Counted from the first letter of the stretch, positions 18,642-28,617 are shown. The stretch is DNA of 64,000 bases from Allobosea sp. TND4EK4 (GCF_900156025.1 NZ_FTMO01000015.1:1-64000), one strand, 5' to 3'. The notes: generated from the sequence alone by a model not told the origin. Translations and numbers: made by a program.

Positions 18642-21600
18642 GCAATCGCTGGCGCATCGGCTTCGACATCGGTGGCACCTTCACCGATTTCATTCTCTAT
18701 GACGGCGAGCAGCGCTCGGTGCTCCTGCACAAGCGGCTGACCACGCCTCACGACCCGTCCGAGGCGGCGTTGATCGGTCTTGGCGAACTCGTCGGGATGG
18801 CCGGAATCACGCTGGCGGATGTCGGCGACATCGTCCACGGCACGACGCTGGTGACAAACGCCGTGATCGAGCGCAAGGGCGCCAGGCTTGGCCTGATCAC
18901 CACCCAAGGCTTCCGCGACATCCTCGAGATGGGGACCGAGCAGCGCTACGACATCTACGACCTGTTCCTGACCTTCCCTGAGCCGCTGGTTTCGCGGGAT
19001 TTGCGCCTGGAGGTGCCGGAGCGCATCGACCGCGACGGCGTCGTGGTGACGGCGCTCGACGTCGAGGCGGTGCGCAAGGCGGCCCGCGAGCTTGCTGCGG
19101 CCGGCTGCGAGGCGATCGCGATCGGCTTCCTCAACAGCTACCGCAACCCCGCCCACGAGCAGGAGGCAGGCCGGATCGTGCGCGAGGCCTGCCCGGAGCT
19201 CACCGTGTCGCTGTCCAGCGAAGTCGTGGCCGAGATCTGGGAGTACCAGCGCTTCGTCACCACGGCGGCCAATGCCTATGTCCAGCCGTTGATGCGGCGT
19301 TATCTGGAACGGCTGGAGCGCGAGCTCGCCGCGCGCTCCTTCCGCGGCACGCTCAGGCTGATGCATTCCGCAGGCGGACTGGTCTCGCCCGAGACGGCGC
19401 GTACCTTCCCGATCCGCCTGCTGGAGAGCGGCCCGGCCGGCGGCGGCCTCGCGACCGCCCTGTTCGGCGAACTTGCCGGCCACAAGGACGTCATCTCCTT
19501 CGACATGGGCGGCACCACTGCCAAGGCCTGCATGATCGAGGATGGCCGCGCCGAGATTGCGCCGATGCTGGAGGCCGGGCGCGTCAACCGCTTTGCCAAG
19601 GGGTCAGGTCTGCCGATCAAGGCTCCGGTCATCGACATGATCGAAATCGGGGCCGGCGGCGGCTCGATCGCGGCCATCGACGAAGTCGGCCTGCTCAAGG
19701 TCGGCCCGCATTCGGCGGGATCCGATCCCGGTCCGGCCTGCTACGGCATGGGCGGCACGAAGCCGACCGTGACCGACGCCAACCTCGTCCTCGGCTATTA
19801 CGATCCCGGCTTCTTCCTCGGCGGTCGCATGGCCCTCGACCTGGAGGCGGCGCGCAAGGCGGTTGCAAGCGTGGCCGAGCCGCTCGGCCTCTCGGTCGAG
19901 GAAGCGGCCTGGGGCATCCACAAGGTTGTGGTGGAGAGCATGGGCGCGGCCGCCCGTGTGCATCTGGTCGAGAAGGGAAAGGATCCGCGCCGTTACGCCA
20001 TGGTCGGCTTCGGCGGCGCGGGCCCCGCCCACGCCGTCGATGTCGCGCGCGTTCTCGGCGTCGGGCAGGTCATCGTGCCGCCTGCTTCCGGCGCCGCCTC
20101 CGCGCTGGGCTTCCTCGCTGCCCCGCTCTCCTTCGATCTCGTCCGGTCCCTGCCGGTCGAGTTCGTGGCGGGCTTCGATGCCGATGCCGTCAACGCCCTG
20201 CTGAAGAGCCTGGAAGAGGATGGCCGCGGGCATCTGGAGGAAGCCGGTGTTGCCGCCGCCGACGTCACCGTCGAGCGGTCCGCCGATATGAGGCTCGTCG
20301 GACAGATGCACGATATCGCCGTGCCGCTGCCGGCCGGCACCATTGACGCCGCAAGCCTGGAGGCGATACGCGCCGCTTTCGCCAAGGCCTATTCCGCCCG
20401 CTACACCTCGGTCTATGAGGGTGCCCGGCTGGAGGCGATCAATTTCAGGGTCCGCTGCGCCGGCCCGGTGCCGACGCTGTCGTTTGCCGGCGCCGCCGGT
20501 GGCGGCGATGCCGCGGGCAAGGTCAAGGGCACCCGCAAGGCCTGGTTCGAGGGCGGCTGGAGCGAGGCGACGGTCTATGACCGCTATGCGCTGCGCGCCG
20601 GCGACACCGTCGAAGGCCCGGCGATCATCGAGGAGCGCGAGGCCACCACCATCGTGCCGCCGGGAGACCGCGTCTCGATCGACGAGGTCCTGAACCTCGT
20701 GATCCACGTCGCCCAGCCCGATGCGGCCGAGACGATGATCACCGCCGGCATGCCGCTGGCCGAGGCCGCGCGCCGGATCGAGGCCGATCCGATCTCGCTC
20801 GAGATCATGTGGAGCCGGCTCGTCAACGTCGTCGAGGAAATGTGGCTGACCGTCTGCCGCACCGCCTTCTCGCTGGTGATCTCGGAATCGCAGGACTTCG
20901 CCTGCGAGCTGCTCGATCCGGAAGGCGAGACGCTGGCGCATTCGCCCCGCGCGATGCCGGTGTTCAACCTGACGCTGCCGCGCGCGGTCAAGGCGCTGCT
21001 GGAGCGCTACCCGGCCGACACGCTGAAGCCCGGGGATGTGCTCATCACCAATGATCCCTGGCTTTGCGCCGGTCATCTCTTCGACATCGCGATCGTCACC
21101 CCGGTGTTCCAGGGCGCACGGGTGGTGGGCCTGATGGGAACGGTCGGCCATGTCTCCGACATCGGCGGCACCAAGGACAGCCTGCGTGCCCGCGAGATCT
21201 ACGAGGAAGGCTTCCAGATCCCGCCGATGAAGCTCTACGAGGCTGGCCGGATCAACGAGACGCTGGTGCGGCTGCTGGCCGAGAACGTCCGCAATTCTGA
21301 TCAGGTGCTGGGCGACCTGCATTCTTTCGTGGCCGCCAATGCGATCGGCGCCGAGCGGTTGCAATCCTTCCTCGGCGATTACGGCATGCAGGATCTGCGG
21401 GCGCTCGCCCATGTCGTGCAGAGCCGCTCCGAGAAGGCGATGCGCGAGGCGATCCGTGCCCTGCCGGACGGCACCTATCGCGGCACCGTCACCAACAATC
21501 CGCTCGGCACGCCGATGACCTATCCTCTGGCGCTGACTGTCGACGGCGACACCATCCATCTCGACTTCGCCGGTGCGCCGCCGCAGCTGCCTCAGGGTGG

Positions 21601-22477
21601 GCTGAACTGCACGCTGAACTACACGATGGCGCATGCGACCTACCCGCTGAAATGCATGCTGACGCCGAATGTCCGCGGCAATGCCGGCTGCTACCGTGCC
21701 TTCACGATCGATGCGCCCAAGGGCTCGATCCTGAACTGCGACAAGCCGCTGGCGGTCAATCTGCGCACCCGCACCGGCTGGTATCTGGCGCCAAACATCT
21801 TCCGCGCCTTGTCCGAGGCGGCGCCGAAGCAGGTCCAGGCCTTCACCGGCCTGCCCGTGGCGGCGAGCGTCTATGGCCGCGATGCCTCGGGCGCGACCTA
21901 TTCCGACATGCTCTTCACGGGCGGCGGGCAGGGCGGCTCGGCGCATGGCGACGGCAAGTCAGGCCTGCTCTATCCGACCTCGGCGGCCAACACCTCGATC
22001 GAGACCTTCGAGTCCCGTGTGCCGGTTCTGGTCGTGGAGAAGACCTATCTGACCGATTCCGGCGGTGCGGGTCGTCATCGCGGCGGTCTCGGCCAGCGCA
22101 TCCGCCTGCGCAAGCTTGCTTCGGACGGATTGCCGACGCTGGTCTCGCTCTATCCGGAGGGTGTCGACAATCCGATCCCTGGCCTGTTCGGCGGCCATGC
22201 CGGCGCCGGCGCCTCCGGCCGCGTCATCGACGAACAGGGGCGCATCCTCAAGGACGTCGGCACCGGCGAACTCGTCCAGGTCACAAAGCCGCAGGAGATC
22301 GTCGAACTGGTGCTCGCCGGCGGCGCCGGCTTCGGCCCGGCCTCGGAACGCGCTCAGGAGGAGATCGCGCGCGACGTGGCGCTCGGTTTCGTCTCGGCCG
22401 AGGCCGCCAGACAGGAATACGGCATGCGTGGGGCGCAGGCCGGGCAGGACGTCAGAGTGACCGAGGCGGCATCCTGA
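18638..22477 (+). CDS. Fused hydantoinase A/B (5-oxoprolinase-like ATP-dependent lactamase)
   Basis: 1279 residues. The first ~690 are HyuA: FDIGGTFTDFIL and HGTTLVTNAVIERKGAR (ATP-binding), SFDMGGTTAKACMI, DMIEIGAGGGSIAAID, and GFGGAGPAHAVDVAR. After a short linker, residues ~705-1250 are HyuB: EIMWSRLVNVVEEMWLTV, FACELLDPEGETLAHS, ITNDPWLCAGHLFDIAIV and a glycine-rich GGGQGGSAHGDGKSG. The two subunits are separate in many bacteria but fused in 5-oxoprolinases, giving this length. The family opens hydantoin or 5-oxoproline-type lactam rings with ATP. The real substrate is unknown. The gene overlaps iclR by four bases and is followed by a transporter and an AroM protein, so it is probably the catalytic core of an uptake-and-hydrolysis operon. 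Confidence 0.88.
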   Translation: MSNRWRIGFDIGGTFTDFILYDGEQRSVLLHKRLTTPHDPSEAALIGLGELVGMAGITLADVGDIVHGTTLVTNAVIERKGARLGLITTQGFRDILEMGTEQRYDIYDLFLTFPEPLVSRDLRLEVPERIDRDGVVVTALDVEAVRKAARELAAAGCEAIAIGFLNSYRNPAHEQEAGRIVREACPELTVSLSSEVVAEIWEYQRFVTTAANAYVQPLMRRYLERLERELAARSFRGTLRLMHSAGGLVSPETARTFPIRLLESGPAGGGLATALFGELAGHKDVISFDMGGTTAKACMIEDGRAEIAPMLEAGRVNRFAKGSGLPIKAPVIDMIEIGAGGGSIAAIDEVGLLKVGPHSAGSDPGPACYGMGGTKPTVTDANLVLGYYDPGFFLGGRMALDLEAARKAVASVAEPLGLSVEEAAWGIHKVVVESMGAAARVHLVEKGKDPRRYAMVGFGGAGPAHAVDVARVLGVGQVIVPPASGAASALGFLAAPLSFDLVRSLPVEFVAGFDADAVNALLKSLEEDGRGHLEEAGVAAADVTVERSADMRLVGQMHDIAVPLPAGTIDAASLEAIRAAFAKAYSARYTSVYEGARLEAINFRVRCAGPVPTLSFAGAAGGGDAAGKVKGTRKAWFEGGWSEATVYDRYALRAGDTVEGPAIIEEREATTIVPPGDRVSIDEVLNLVIHVAQPDAAETMITAGMPLAEAARRIEADPISLEIMWSRLVNVVEEMWLTVCRTAFSLVISESQDFACELLDPEGETLAHSPRAMPVFNLTLPRAVKALLERYPADTLKPGDVLITNDPWLCAGHLFDIAIVTPVFQGARVVGLMGTVGHVSDIGGTKDSLRAREIYEEGFQIPPMKLYEAGRINETLVRLLAENVRNSDQVLGDLHSFVAANAIGAERLQSFLGDYGMQDLRALAHVVQSRSEKAMREAIRALPDGTYRGTVTNNPLGTPMTYPLALTVDGDTIHLDFAGAPPQLPQGGLNCTLNYTMAHATYPLKCMLTPNVRGNAGCYRAFTIDAPKGSILNCDKPLAVNLRTRTGWYLAPNIFRALSEAAPKQVQAFTGLPVAASVYGRDASGATYSDMLFTGGGQGGSAHGDGKSGLLYPTSAANTSIETFESRVPVLVVEKTYLTDSGGAGRHRGGLGQRIRLRKLASDGLPTLVSLYPEGVDNPIPGLFGGHAGAGASGRVIDEQGRILKDVGTGELVQVTKPQEIVELVLAGGAGFGPASERAQEEIARDVALGFVSAEAARQEYGMRGAQAGQDVRVTEAAS

Positions 22478-22530
22478 TTGCGAGATCACGGTCGGCAACG
22501 GCCCGAAAAGGGCCATGAGGGGGTAAGAGC

Positions 22531-24204
22531 ATGACACATCACCATGACGGGGCGCCGAAGCGGCACCCCAGCCTGTTCGAGCCGGCGACGCTTCTGCTGA
22601 TCGCCGTGCTCTGCGTCTTCGGCGCCATCATCGGCATGCAGCTTCTGGTGTCGCTCGGCATCACGGCGAACACCTCGCTGATCGGCGCCTTGGCGGCGAT
22701 GGCGCTGGCGCGCATCCCGCTGGCCATGTTCGCGCGCTATCGCTCGATCCATGTGCAGAACCTGGCCCAGAGCGCGATCTCGTCGGCCACCTTCGGCGCC
22801 GCCAACAGTCTGCTGCTGCCGGTGGGCATTCCGTGGCTGCTCGGCCGCCCGGACCTCGTCCTTCCCATGCTGGCGGGCGCCTTCTTCGCCATGCTGCTTG
22901 ACGCCTATCTGCTCTATCGCATGTTCGATTCCCGTGTCTTCCCGGCCACCGGGGCCTGGCCTCCGGGCGTGGCAGCCGCAGAGGCGATCAAGGCTGGCGA
23001 CGAGGGCGGTCGCAAGGCCGCGCTGATGGGCGTCGGCTTCGCCACGGGCGTCGCCGCCTCCTTCGTCAAGATCCCGCTCGCCTGGATCGGCTTCGCTGGG
23101 TCGACGGCCTTGACCGGCATCCCGATGTCGGCCTTCGGCGTTGCTTTCATCGGCAATATCTGGGCGCTCGGCATGTTCGGGATCGGCCTGCTTCTGCGCG
23201 GCTATTCCGGCCAGATCTTTGGCGGGCCGATGTTCGCGAGCATCATCCCGAAGGGCGACCTGATGGCCGCCTACATTCCCCACGGCTTCATGATCGGCGC
23301 GGGTCTCGTCGCCTTGATCCAGGTCGGGCTGCTGCTGTTCCGCCGCAACGAGGCGCAGCGCCAGGCCGATGCCAGTGCCGGCGTCTCGGACAAGGAGGTG
23401 CGCCGCGCGCTCGGCCTCGGCACGATCGGCTATCTCGTCATCGCGGTCTTCATCGCCATTGTCGGCGGGCTGACGAGCGAGATGTCGATGGGCATGCTCC
23501 TGCTCTTCGTGCTCTACGCCGCTTTCGCGGCCTATGTGCACGAGCTGATCGTCGGCCTCGCCGCGATGCATTCGGGCTGGTTTCCGGCCTTCGCGGTCGC
23601 GCTGATCACCCTGATCATCGGCATGCTGATCGGCTTCCCGATGCCGGCGCTGGCGCTGCTCGTCGGCTTCTCTGCCGCGACGGGACCGGCCTTCGCCGAT
23701 ATGGGCTACGACCTCAAGGCGGGCTATCTGCTGCGTGGCAACGGGGTCGATCCTGCCTTCGAGCGCGACGGCCGCCGCCAGCAGCTCTTCGCCGCAATGT
23801 TCGCCTTCGTCGTCGCCGGCCTCGTCGTGCTGCTGTCCTACCAGTCATACTTCGACCAGAACCTCATCGCCCCCGTCGACAAGGTCTACGCCGCGACGAT
23901 CAAGGCCGGCGTCGCGCCCGGCGTCGCCTGGCAGCTCTTCCTCTGGGCGATCCCCGGCGCGGTCCTGCAATTCATCGGCGGGCCCAGGCGCCAGATCGGC
24001 GTGCTCTTTGCCACCGGCCTGCTGATCAGTTTCCCGATGGCGGGCTGGGCGGTGCTGGCCGGCATCCTTTGCCGCCTGATCTGGGAAAAGTTGCGTGGTG
24101 CGGGGGGCGAGGGGGACATGGAGGTGTTCGCCGCCGGCATCATCGCCGGCGACGCGATCTTCTCCTTCTTCGACAGCGTTTCGAAGAACGTCTTCAAGCG
24201 CTGA
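22531..24204 (+). CDS. OPT-family (oligopeptide/metal-chelate) transporter
   Basis: 557 residues with roughly 14 hydrophobic segments and no signal peptide, consistent with the OPT superfamily. Recognisable blocks are NLAQSAISSATFGAANSLLLP near residue 75 and the C-terminal GDAIFSFFDSVSK. The His-rich N terminus (MTHHHDG) may be incidental. GAGGGGGT-like spacing and GAGGGGG before the ATG give a strong ribosome binding site. OPT proteins are proton symporters for small peptides or metal chelates. Position after hyuAB suggests import of a cyclic dipeptide-like or pyroglutamyl substrate; this is inferred from context only. Confidence 0.85.
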   Translation: MTHHHDGAPKRHPSLFEPATLLLIAVLCVFGAIIGMQLLVSLGITANTSLIGALAAMALARIPLAMFARYRSIHVQNLAQSAISSATFGAANSLLLPVGIPWLLGRPDLVLPMLAGAFFAMLLDAYLLYRMFDSRVFPATGAWPPGVAAAEAIKAGDEGGRKAALMGVGFATGVAASFVKIPLAWIGFAGSTALTGIPMSAFGVAFIGNIWALGMFGIGLLLRGYSGQIFGGPMFASIIPKGDLMAAYIPHGFMIGAGLVALIQVGLLLFRRNEAQRQADASAGVSDKEVRRALGLGTIGYLVIAVFIAIVGGLTSEMSMGMLLLFVLYAAFAAYVHELIVGLAAMHSGWFPAFAVALITLIIGMLIGFPMPALALLVGFSAATGPAFADMGYDLKAGYLLRGNGVDPAFERDGRRQQLFAAMFAFVVAGLVVLLSYQSYFDQNLIAPVDKVYAATIKAGVAPGVAWQLFLWAIPGAVLQFIGGPRRQIGVLFATGLLISFPMAGWAVLAGILCRLIWEKLRGAGGEGDMEVFAAGIIAGDAIFSFFDSVSKNVFKR

Positions 24205-24264
24205 GCAGAAGCCGGGTCGCGCTGCGCGGCGAGGCCCGGCGTCCTTTCGGAAAGGCAATTGCAG

Positions 24265-24936
24265 ATGCGCCGCCTCGGCACACTCACGATCGGACAGGCG
24301 CCGCGGCCGGATATCGTGCCGATCCTCGACGCGCTTCTGGACAACGGCATCAAACGCATTCACGCGGGCGTTCTCGACGGGCTGACGCGAGCCGAGATCG
24401 AGAACCGCTTCGCACCGCAACCGGACCAGCCGCGGCTGGTCACCCGTTTGCTCGACGGCTCGTCCGTGATCCTTGATCGCGCGCGGACGGAAGTCGCTGC
24501 GCAGGGCAAGCTGGAGGCCCTGGAAGCGCAGGGCTGCACCACCATCCTGCTGCTCTGCACCGGCCATTTCGAGCGACTCGCCACTGTCAAGGCGCGCCTG
24601 CTCGAGCCGGACCGCTTCCTGCCGGCCTCCGTCGCGGCGCTCACCCGCGGCGCGACACTCGGCATCATCGTACCGATCGTCGAGCAGATCGACAGCGAGG
24701 CTGTCAAATGGGCGGGGCTCGATCCTGCACCGCTTTACGCGGCTGCCTCGCCCTACCAGGACGGCCTCGGCGCCGTGACCGAAGCGGCGTTCGACCTGCG
24801 GCAGCGGGGCGCGGATATTCTGTTGATGGACTGCATGGGCTTCGTCGAGCGCCACCGCGCAGCCGCAGGCGCCGCGGGCGTGCCGACGATCCTCTCGAAC
24901 AGCCTGATGGCCAAGCTCGTGTCGGAAATGCTCTAG
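24265..24936 (+). CDS. AroM-family protein (possible racemase-like enzyme)
   Basis: 223 residues starting at ATG 24265 (a TTG at 24259 is less likely). AroM signatures are the start LGTLTIGQAPRPDIVPIL and TILLLCTGHFERL. E. coli AroM has no firmly established function. Two cysteines, Cys98 (LLCTGHF) and Cys190 (LLMDCMGF), sit where Asp/Glu/hydantoin racemases keep their catalytic pair, so a racemase or lyase role acting with the hydantoinase is plausible. That is inference. It is last in the iclR-hyuAB-opt-aroM group, 60 bases after the transporter. Confidence 0.8.
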   Translation: MRRLGTLTIGQAPRPDIVPILDALLDNGIKRIHAGVLDGLTRAEIENRFAPQPDQPRLVTRLLDGSSVILDRARTEVAAQGKLEALEAQGCTTILLLCTGHFERLATVKARLLEPDRFLPASVAALTRGATLGIIVPIVEQIDSEAVKWAGLDPAPLYAAASPYQDGLGAVTEAAFDLRQRGADILLMDCMGFVERHRAAAGAAGVPTILSNSLMAKLVSEML

Positions 24937-25002
24937 CCCAGATGACACCGAACTGCCCGGCAGTCGAATGCGGACGAGGCGCTGCGAATCCGCACCGCGC
25001 CA

Positions 25003-25410
25003 TCAGCACTGCCCGGGCGCACCGGCCAGAAGCAGGTGCCAATCCGCCCCGAATTCGGTGTGCAGCGCGCAGATCGCGTCGGGGCCGATGCCGCAGCAGC
25101 CGCCGATGATGCGGGCGCCGCGGCGCCGCCAGTCCCGCCCGAAGTCGCGATAGCGCTGCGGCCCGATATCCTCCCGCAGATCGCTCAGCCCCTCATTGGC
25201 CGCGGCCTCCCCGGTCTTTTCCGGAAAGGCGTTGGCATAGATGCCGATCGGGAGCCCCGCCTCGCCGAGCACGGAGCGGGCGACGTCGATGGCCGGGCCC
25301 ATGACCTCCGGCTGGCTGCAGTTGAAGAGCACGGCGGCGGCACCGGCCTTGCGCACCGCGGCGATGGCCTCCGCCACGCTTTCGCCGGAGCGCAAGGCCG
25401 GTGCCGCCAA
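25003..25410 (-). pseudogene. Homocysteine S-methyltransferase, C-terminal fragment
   Basis: About 135 residues matching the C-terminal part of the homocysteine S-methyltransferase family (usually ~300 residues): LRSGESVAEAIAAVRKAGAAAVLFNCSQPEVM and the zinc-binding GGCCGIGPD. The first ~165 residues are missing. The frame runs back only to a stop at 25444 through unrelated sequence, with no ATG. The loss falls where the chemoreceptor locus begins, so an insertion or deletion there destroyed the gene. Confidence 0.75.
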
Positions 25411-25466
25411 TCGGGGCAGGTCACTGCCTCGGTTGCCCCGGTATCAAAGAATTCCGTGCGATGACA

Positions 25467-26954
25467 TTAACCGACCAGCTGAACCGCGACGCGATGTGTG
25501 GATCCGATCGCCGTGTCGACCCGGGCTGCGAGCACCGCGATCTTGCGGATACTGTCAGGTATCGCGCCGACAGAGTTTGCGGCGCGTTCCATGTTGCCAT
25601 TGAGCATGTCGGCCACGCTCGTCTGACCATGCATCGCCTCCACCGTATCGGCTATCTGGGCGTGCATGGTTTCGACCGCGCCATGGATGCGCTGAAGCGC
25701 GCCGGTGACCTCGGTCGTGATCGATTGAACAGCGCCGATCTCTTCGGTGATTTGGCGGGCCGCCCTGGCTGCCCCGTCCGCGAGAACCTTGACCTCTTGC
25801 GCCACCACAGCGAAACCGCGTCCGGCGTCGCCTGCGCGGGCAGCCTCGATCGTCGCATTGAGGGCAAGCAGATTGATCCGGCCCGCAATGTCTTGGATCA
25901 GGCCGAGCGTCCCGATCATCGCCCCGAGCTCGCATGAAAGCTTGCGAGTGCATCCGGAAGCGTCCGAGACCTGGCCGAACGCATCCTCCGAGGCGCGTTG
26001 CGACTGATGGATTCCGGCTGTCAGGGAATGGGCCAGAGCCGTGATCTCCGCCGTTGCCGTCACCATCGAACGCACCTCCTGCGAGGCTTCGGCGGCTGAA
26101 CGAGAAACGCTTTCGGTTTGATCCAGCGTCTGGCTCATCGCCTGTTTGACCTCACTCAGGTTCTCGTGAATGAGGCCCTTCAGCCGGTCCAGAAGATCGA
26201 ATCTCTCGGTGATATCGGTCGCGAACTTCATCACCATGTAGGGCCGCCCCGATGCATCGAAGATCGGGTTGTACGTTGCCTGGATCCAAAGGGGGCGGGC
26301 GTCTCGGCCGAGCCGCCGATAGCATCCCGTGTGAAACTCCCCGCGGCGCAAAACACTCCAGAATTCAGCATACGCTGCACTGGCCGCCTCATCAGTCGGC
26401 ACGAAGATGGAGTGATGACGTCCGACAATGTCCGCGAGATCGTATCCTAGGGCGTTCAACATATTGACGTTCGCATCAAGGATCTTGCCGTCAAGGTCGA
26501 AGGAAATCGTCGCCTGGCTCTTATCGATTGCGGCCACAAGCGCCGCCGTCTTGGCAGCTTCATGTGCCTGGATCGTGACATCGGTCGCGAACTTGATGAT
26601 CTTGTACAGTCGGCCCCGCCGGTTGAAAACGGGAGCGTAGGAAGCTTCGATCCAGATTTCGCTGCCGTCTCGGCGCTGTCGGCAAAATCGACCCGTATGG
26701 AATGATCCGCCTCGCAACCGATTCCAGAACTCCGCGTAGTCTGGGCGCACTGCGGCAGACGTCGGCAAGAACATGCGATGCTGCTTGCCGATAATTTCCG
26801 CCTGAGAATAACCCAGCATGCTTGCGAAACGTTCGTTCGCGAAAAGACAGATTCCGGTAAGATCGAACTCTGCGACGGCCTGAACGCGATTGAGCGCTGC
26901 AAGCCTTTCGCCAGCGAGGAATAATTCGAGTAATTTTCTCAGGGGCATGATCAT
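25467..26954 (-). CDS. Soluble methyl-accepting chemotaxis protein with two PAS domains
   Basis: 495 residues and no transmembrane segment, so a cytoplasmic receptor. PAS/PAC 1 (20-130) and PAS/PAC 2 (140-255) share the patterns [13 protein letters not shown] / [13 protein letters not shown] and end [10 protein letters not shown] / [10 protein letters not shown], as in the Aer-like receptors of many alphaproteobacteria. The signalling hairpin includes [40 protein letters not shown], the conserved tip. There is no CheB/CheR-binding pentapeptide at the C terminus. Redox or small-molecule sensing through PAS is likely. Base composition is less GC-rich than flanking genes, suggesting transfer. 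The start is ATG 26954 or the ATG two codons later. Confidence 0.88.
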   Translation of the reverse strand: MIMPLRKLLELFLAGERLAALNRVQAVAEFDLTGICLFANERFASMLGYSQAEIIGKQHRMFLPTSAAVRPDYAEFWNRLRGGSFHTGRFCRQRRDGSEIWIEASYAPVFNRRGRLYKIIKFATDVTIQAHEAAKTAALVAAIDKSQATISFDLDGKILDANVNMLNALGYDLADIVGRHHSIFVPTDEAASAAYAEFWSVLRRGEFHTGCYRRLGRDARPLWIQATYNPIFDASGRPYMVMKFATDITERFDLLDRLKGLIHENLSEVKQAMSQTLDQTESVSRSAAEASQEVRSMVTATAEITALAHSLTAGIHQSQRASEDAFGQVSDASGCTRKLSCELGAMIGTLGLIQDIAGRINLLALNATIEAARAGDAGRGFAVVAQEVKVLADGAARAARQITEEIGAVQSITTEVTGALQRIHGAVETMHAQIADTVEAMHGQTSVADMLNGNMERAANSVGAIPDSIRKIAVLAARVDTAIGSTHRVAVQLVG

Positions 26955-27129
26955 TAAACGACGGTACCCGGATTAAAGCATTGTCAGCCATGGAATACTG
27001 AACCATATTGTTAGGGTAATTAAGCAGAGAATCAGGATTAATTCAGTAGTTAAGCCCGCACCAAATTGAGAATTGCAAGTTGAAGATTATCACGGTGTCT
27101 TGAATAAAGCGGGTTTTATGATATAATTA

Positions 27130-27510
27130 TCTCGGAGCTTCGGCGCTTTGTTCGGCCATGGCGGAATTTCGGTGGGTCATACTGCCGATGTGGCGACGAC
27201 CCGGGCGACCTCGTCGGTACATGTGCCTGCTCCTGCGATGCGCTGGAAATATCTTGAAGTGCAGCAGCGACACTGGTTGCCGAGCCGACGATCCCCGAAA
27301 GAGCAGAACCGGTGTCATTGACCAGCCGAACCCCGGTGGCGACCTGTTCGGTTGCTGTCGTCCTCGAGGGCTTGCCCGAGCCGAAGTCTGGACCACAATG
27401 AGCGACAGTCCGGGGAGCTGGCATGCTCCCGATCGACAAATATTGAATGGTGGAGACCCGAAACGCCGTCAGGCGAATAGCCAATTATATCAAGAAATAT
27501 CGCATTTCTT
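27130..27510 (-). pseudogene. Decayed PAS-chemoreceptor gene
   Basis: Three pieces of a chemoreceptor lie in three minus-strand frames. A PAS piece (27506-27375, FLDIIGYSPDGVSGLHHSIFVD) is followed by the post-hairpin tail (27358-27227, EQVATGVRLVNDTG and VAAALQDISSASQEQ) and a last piece (27189-27133, IGSMTHRNSAMAEQSAEAP). The signalling tip between PAS and tail is missing, so at least two frameshifts plus an internal deletion have inactivated it. It is a relative of the intact receptor downstream but not a simple duplicate, because the intact gene lacks this tail. Confidence 0.7.
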
Positions 27511-28063
27511 TCAGTAACGCTTCCACGAAATATCGATTTAATCATGCGATTAGCTCGTGATATCGCGGTCGGTGTACGCGAGGTGCGAGATTGGAGAAAA
27601 TGAGTATTCATTCATAGCTCTCGCTATCGTCGGTTTATATTCTCCAAAAATTCAGCTGTTTGAATGAACGAAATCTAAATCGGTGCCGCCAGCTTTCCTT
27701 CTGTACGCCATCTGACAGAGATCAGGCGTTGCTCCTGACGAGGTCGCTCGGCCCGTGGCGCTGCCCAGAAGCATCACGCAGGGCGTCGGGCATCCCGTAG
27801 GCATCGGCAGTGAAAGGGGAGCACAGACCGGACGGTCCAGCACGGCGATCATGCCGCGCGTGGATCTGATCAGGGGGCAGGGCCGCTGGAGCCTGGCCCG
27901 CGCGCGAAGGGCCAACTGCACCTTCACCTAAGATAGTATGAACCCTGCTTGGTAGAGAAGGGGCGCGACATCGCAAGAGCCAAGGTATCAAACCGCAGTG
28001 CTAAAGCGGATACCATGCGACTCGTTATCATTGCTTAACTCTTTGACGCGAATCGCGAAAAAG
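27511..28063. other. AT-richer intergenic DNA, no gene recognised
   Basis: About 550 bases with lower GC than the rest of the window. Minus-strand open frames around 27652-27991 have no recognisable domain or start signal. The stretch looks like decayed acquired DNA between the chemoreceptor remnant and the island boundary. The 175 bases at 26955-27129 are similar. Confidence 0.45.
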
Positions 28064-28090
28064 AGTGGTGCCCAGGAGATGGCTCGAACC
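28064..28090 (-). repeat. Displaced 3' end of tRNA-Leu: left attachment site of the island
   Basis: Bases 28064-28079 (AGTGGTGCCCAGGAGA) are identical to 38408-38423, which include the CCA end and acceptor/T-stem of tRNA-Leu(CAG). Across 27 bases (to 28090) 25 match, in the same orientation. The rest of a tRNA is absent and the T-stem would not pair, so this is not a functional gene. Such a copy is expected at the distal end of an element integrated into a tRNA 3' end. Confidence 0.7.
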
Positions 28091-28145
28091 CAACGGGATT
28101 GCTGCAGAGCTCTGAAAATCAGGGACAATTCCCACTCGCCTTAGA

Positions 28146-28334
28146 TCAACGAGTGGTAGCTTTGAATGAGTGACGAGCGAACCAAGTGTAGTCCGAGCAT
28201 CCCGGCTTCGGAAGCCCTATTGAGCGATGAGGCGGCGGCAGGAGCCGTAACGCCAGCTCATGCAGCGTGATGTCCCGTCGCTCCGCGATCAGTCCGCCGA
28301 GGAAGGCTTCGTGCGCATCAAGGTTCGAGCCGCG
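28146..28334 (-). mobile_element. IS630-family transposase remnant
   Basis: The minus-strand translation GSNLDAHEAFLGGLIAERRDITLHELALRLL resembles the N-terminal region of the IS630-type transposases common in Hyphomicrobiales. Sequence then degenerates (PPPHRSIGLPKPGC) where the helix-turn-helix linker should be, and the DDE catalytic part is missing. It lies just inside the island end. The rest of 28091-28617 shows no other gene. Confidence 0.55.
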
Positions 28335-28617
28335 TGGGGGAGAGCTGCCAATGCGATATTCTCGGGACGCCCGCATTCGGGCGGCGCAGTCAGACGATCG
28401 GCCCGGAGCTTCGAGAAGCGTATGCAGATCACGGATGATGTGCGGCGTGGCCTGACAATGCCGTCCAGGCGATCGTCGACGACGAGACATGGGACGCAAA
28501 GGCCTCTCGCAGCCGCGACACTGGAATGTCCGCGCCGTCATCGCGCTGGCGATGTCCGCCGGCTTGCCAAGCCTGCGCCAGACGGAGCTGCTTCCACGGG
28601 CTGGGAGATTCGACCGT

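Noticed and set aside
19604-21946. 780-codon minus-strand frame opposite hydantoinase
   Set aside because: Entirely antisense to the strongly supported HyuA/HyuB sequence and without recognisable motifs.
28067-28141. A second tRNA gene on the minus strand at the repeat
   Set aside because: Only the 3' 25 bases look tRNA-like. The T-stem does not pair and no matching 5' acceptor strand (GCCCAGG) lies within 90 bases upstream.
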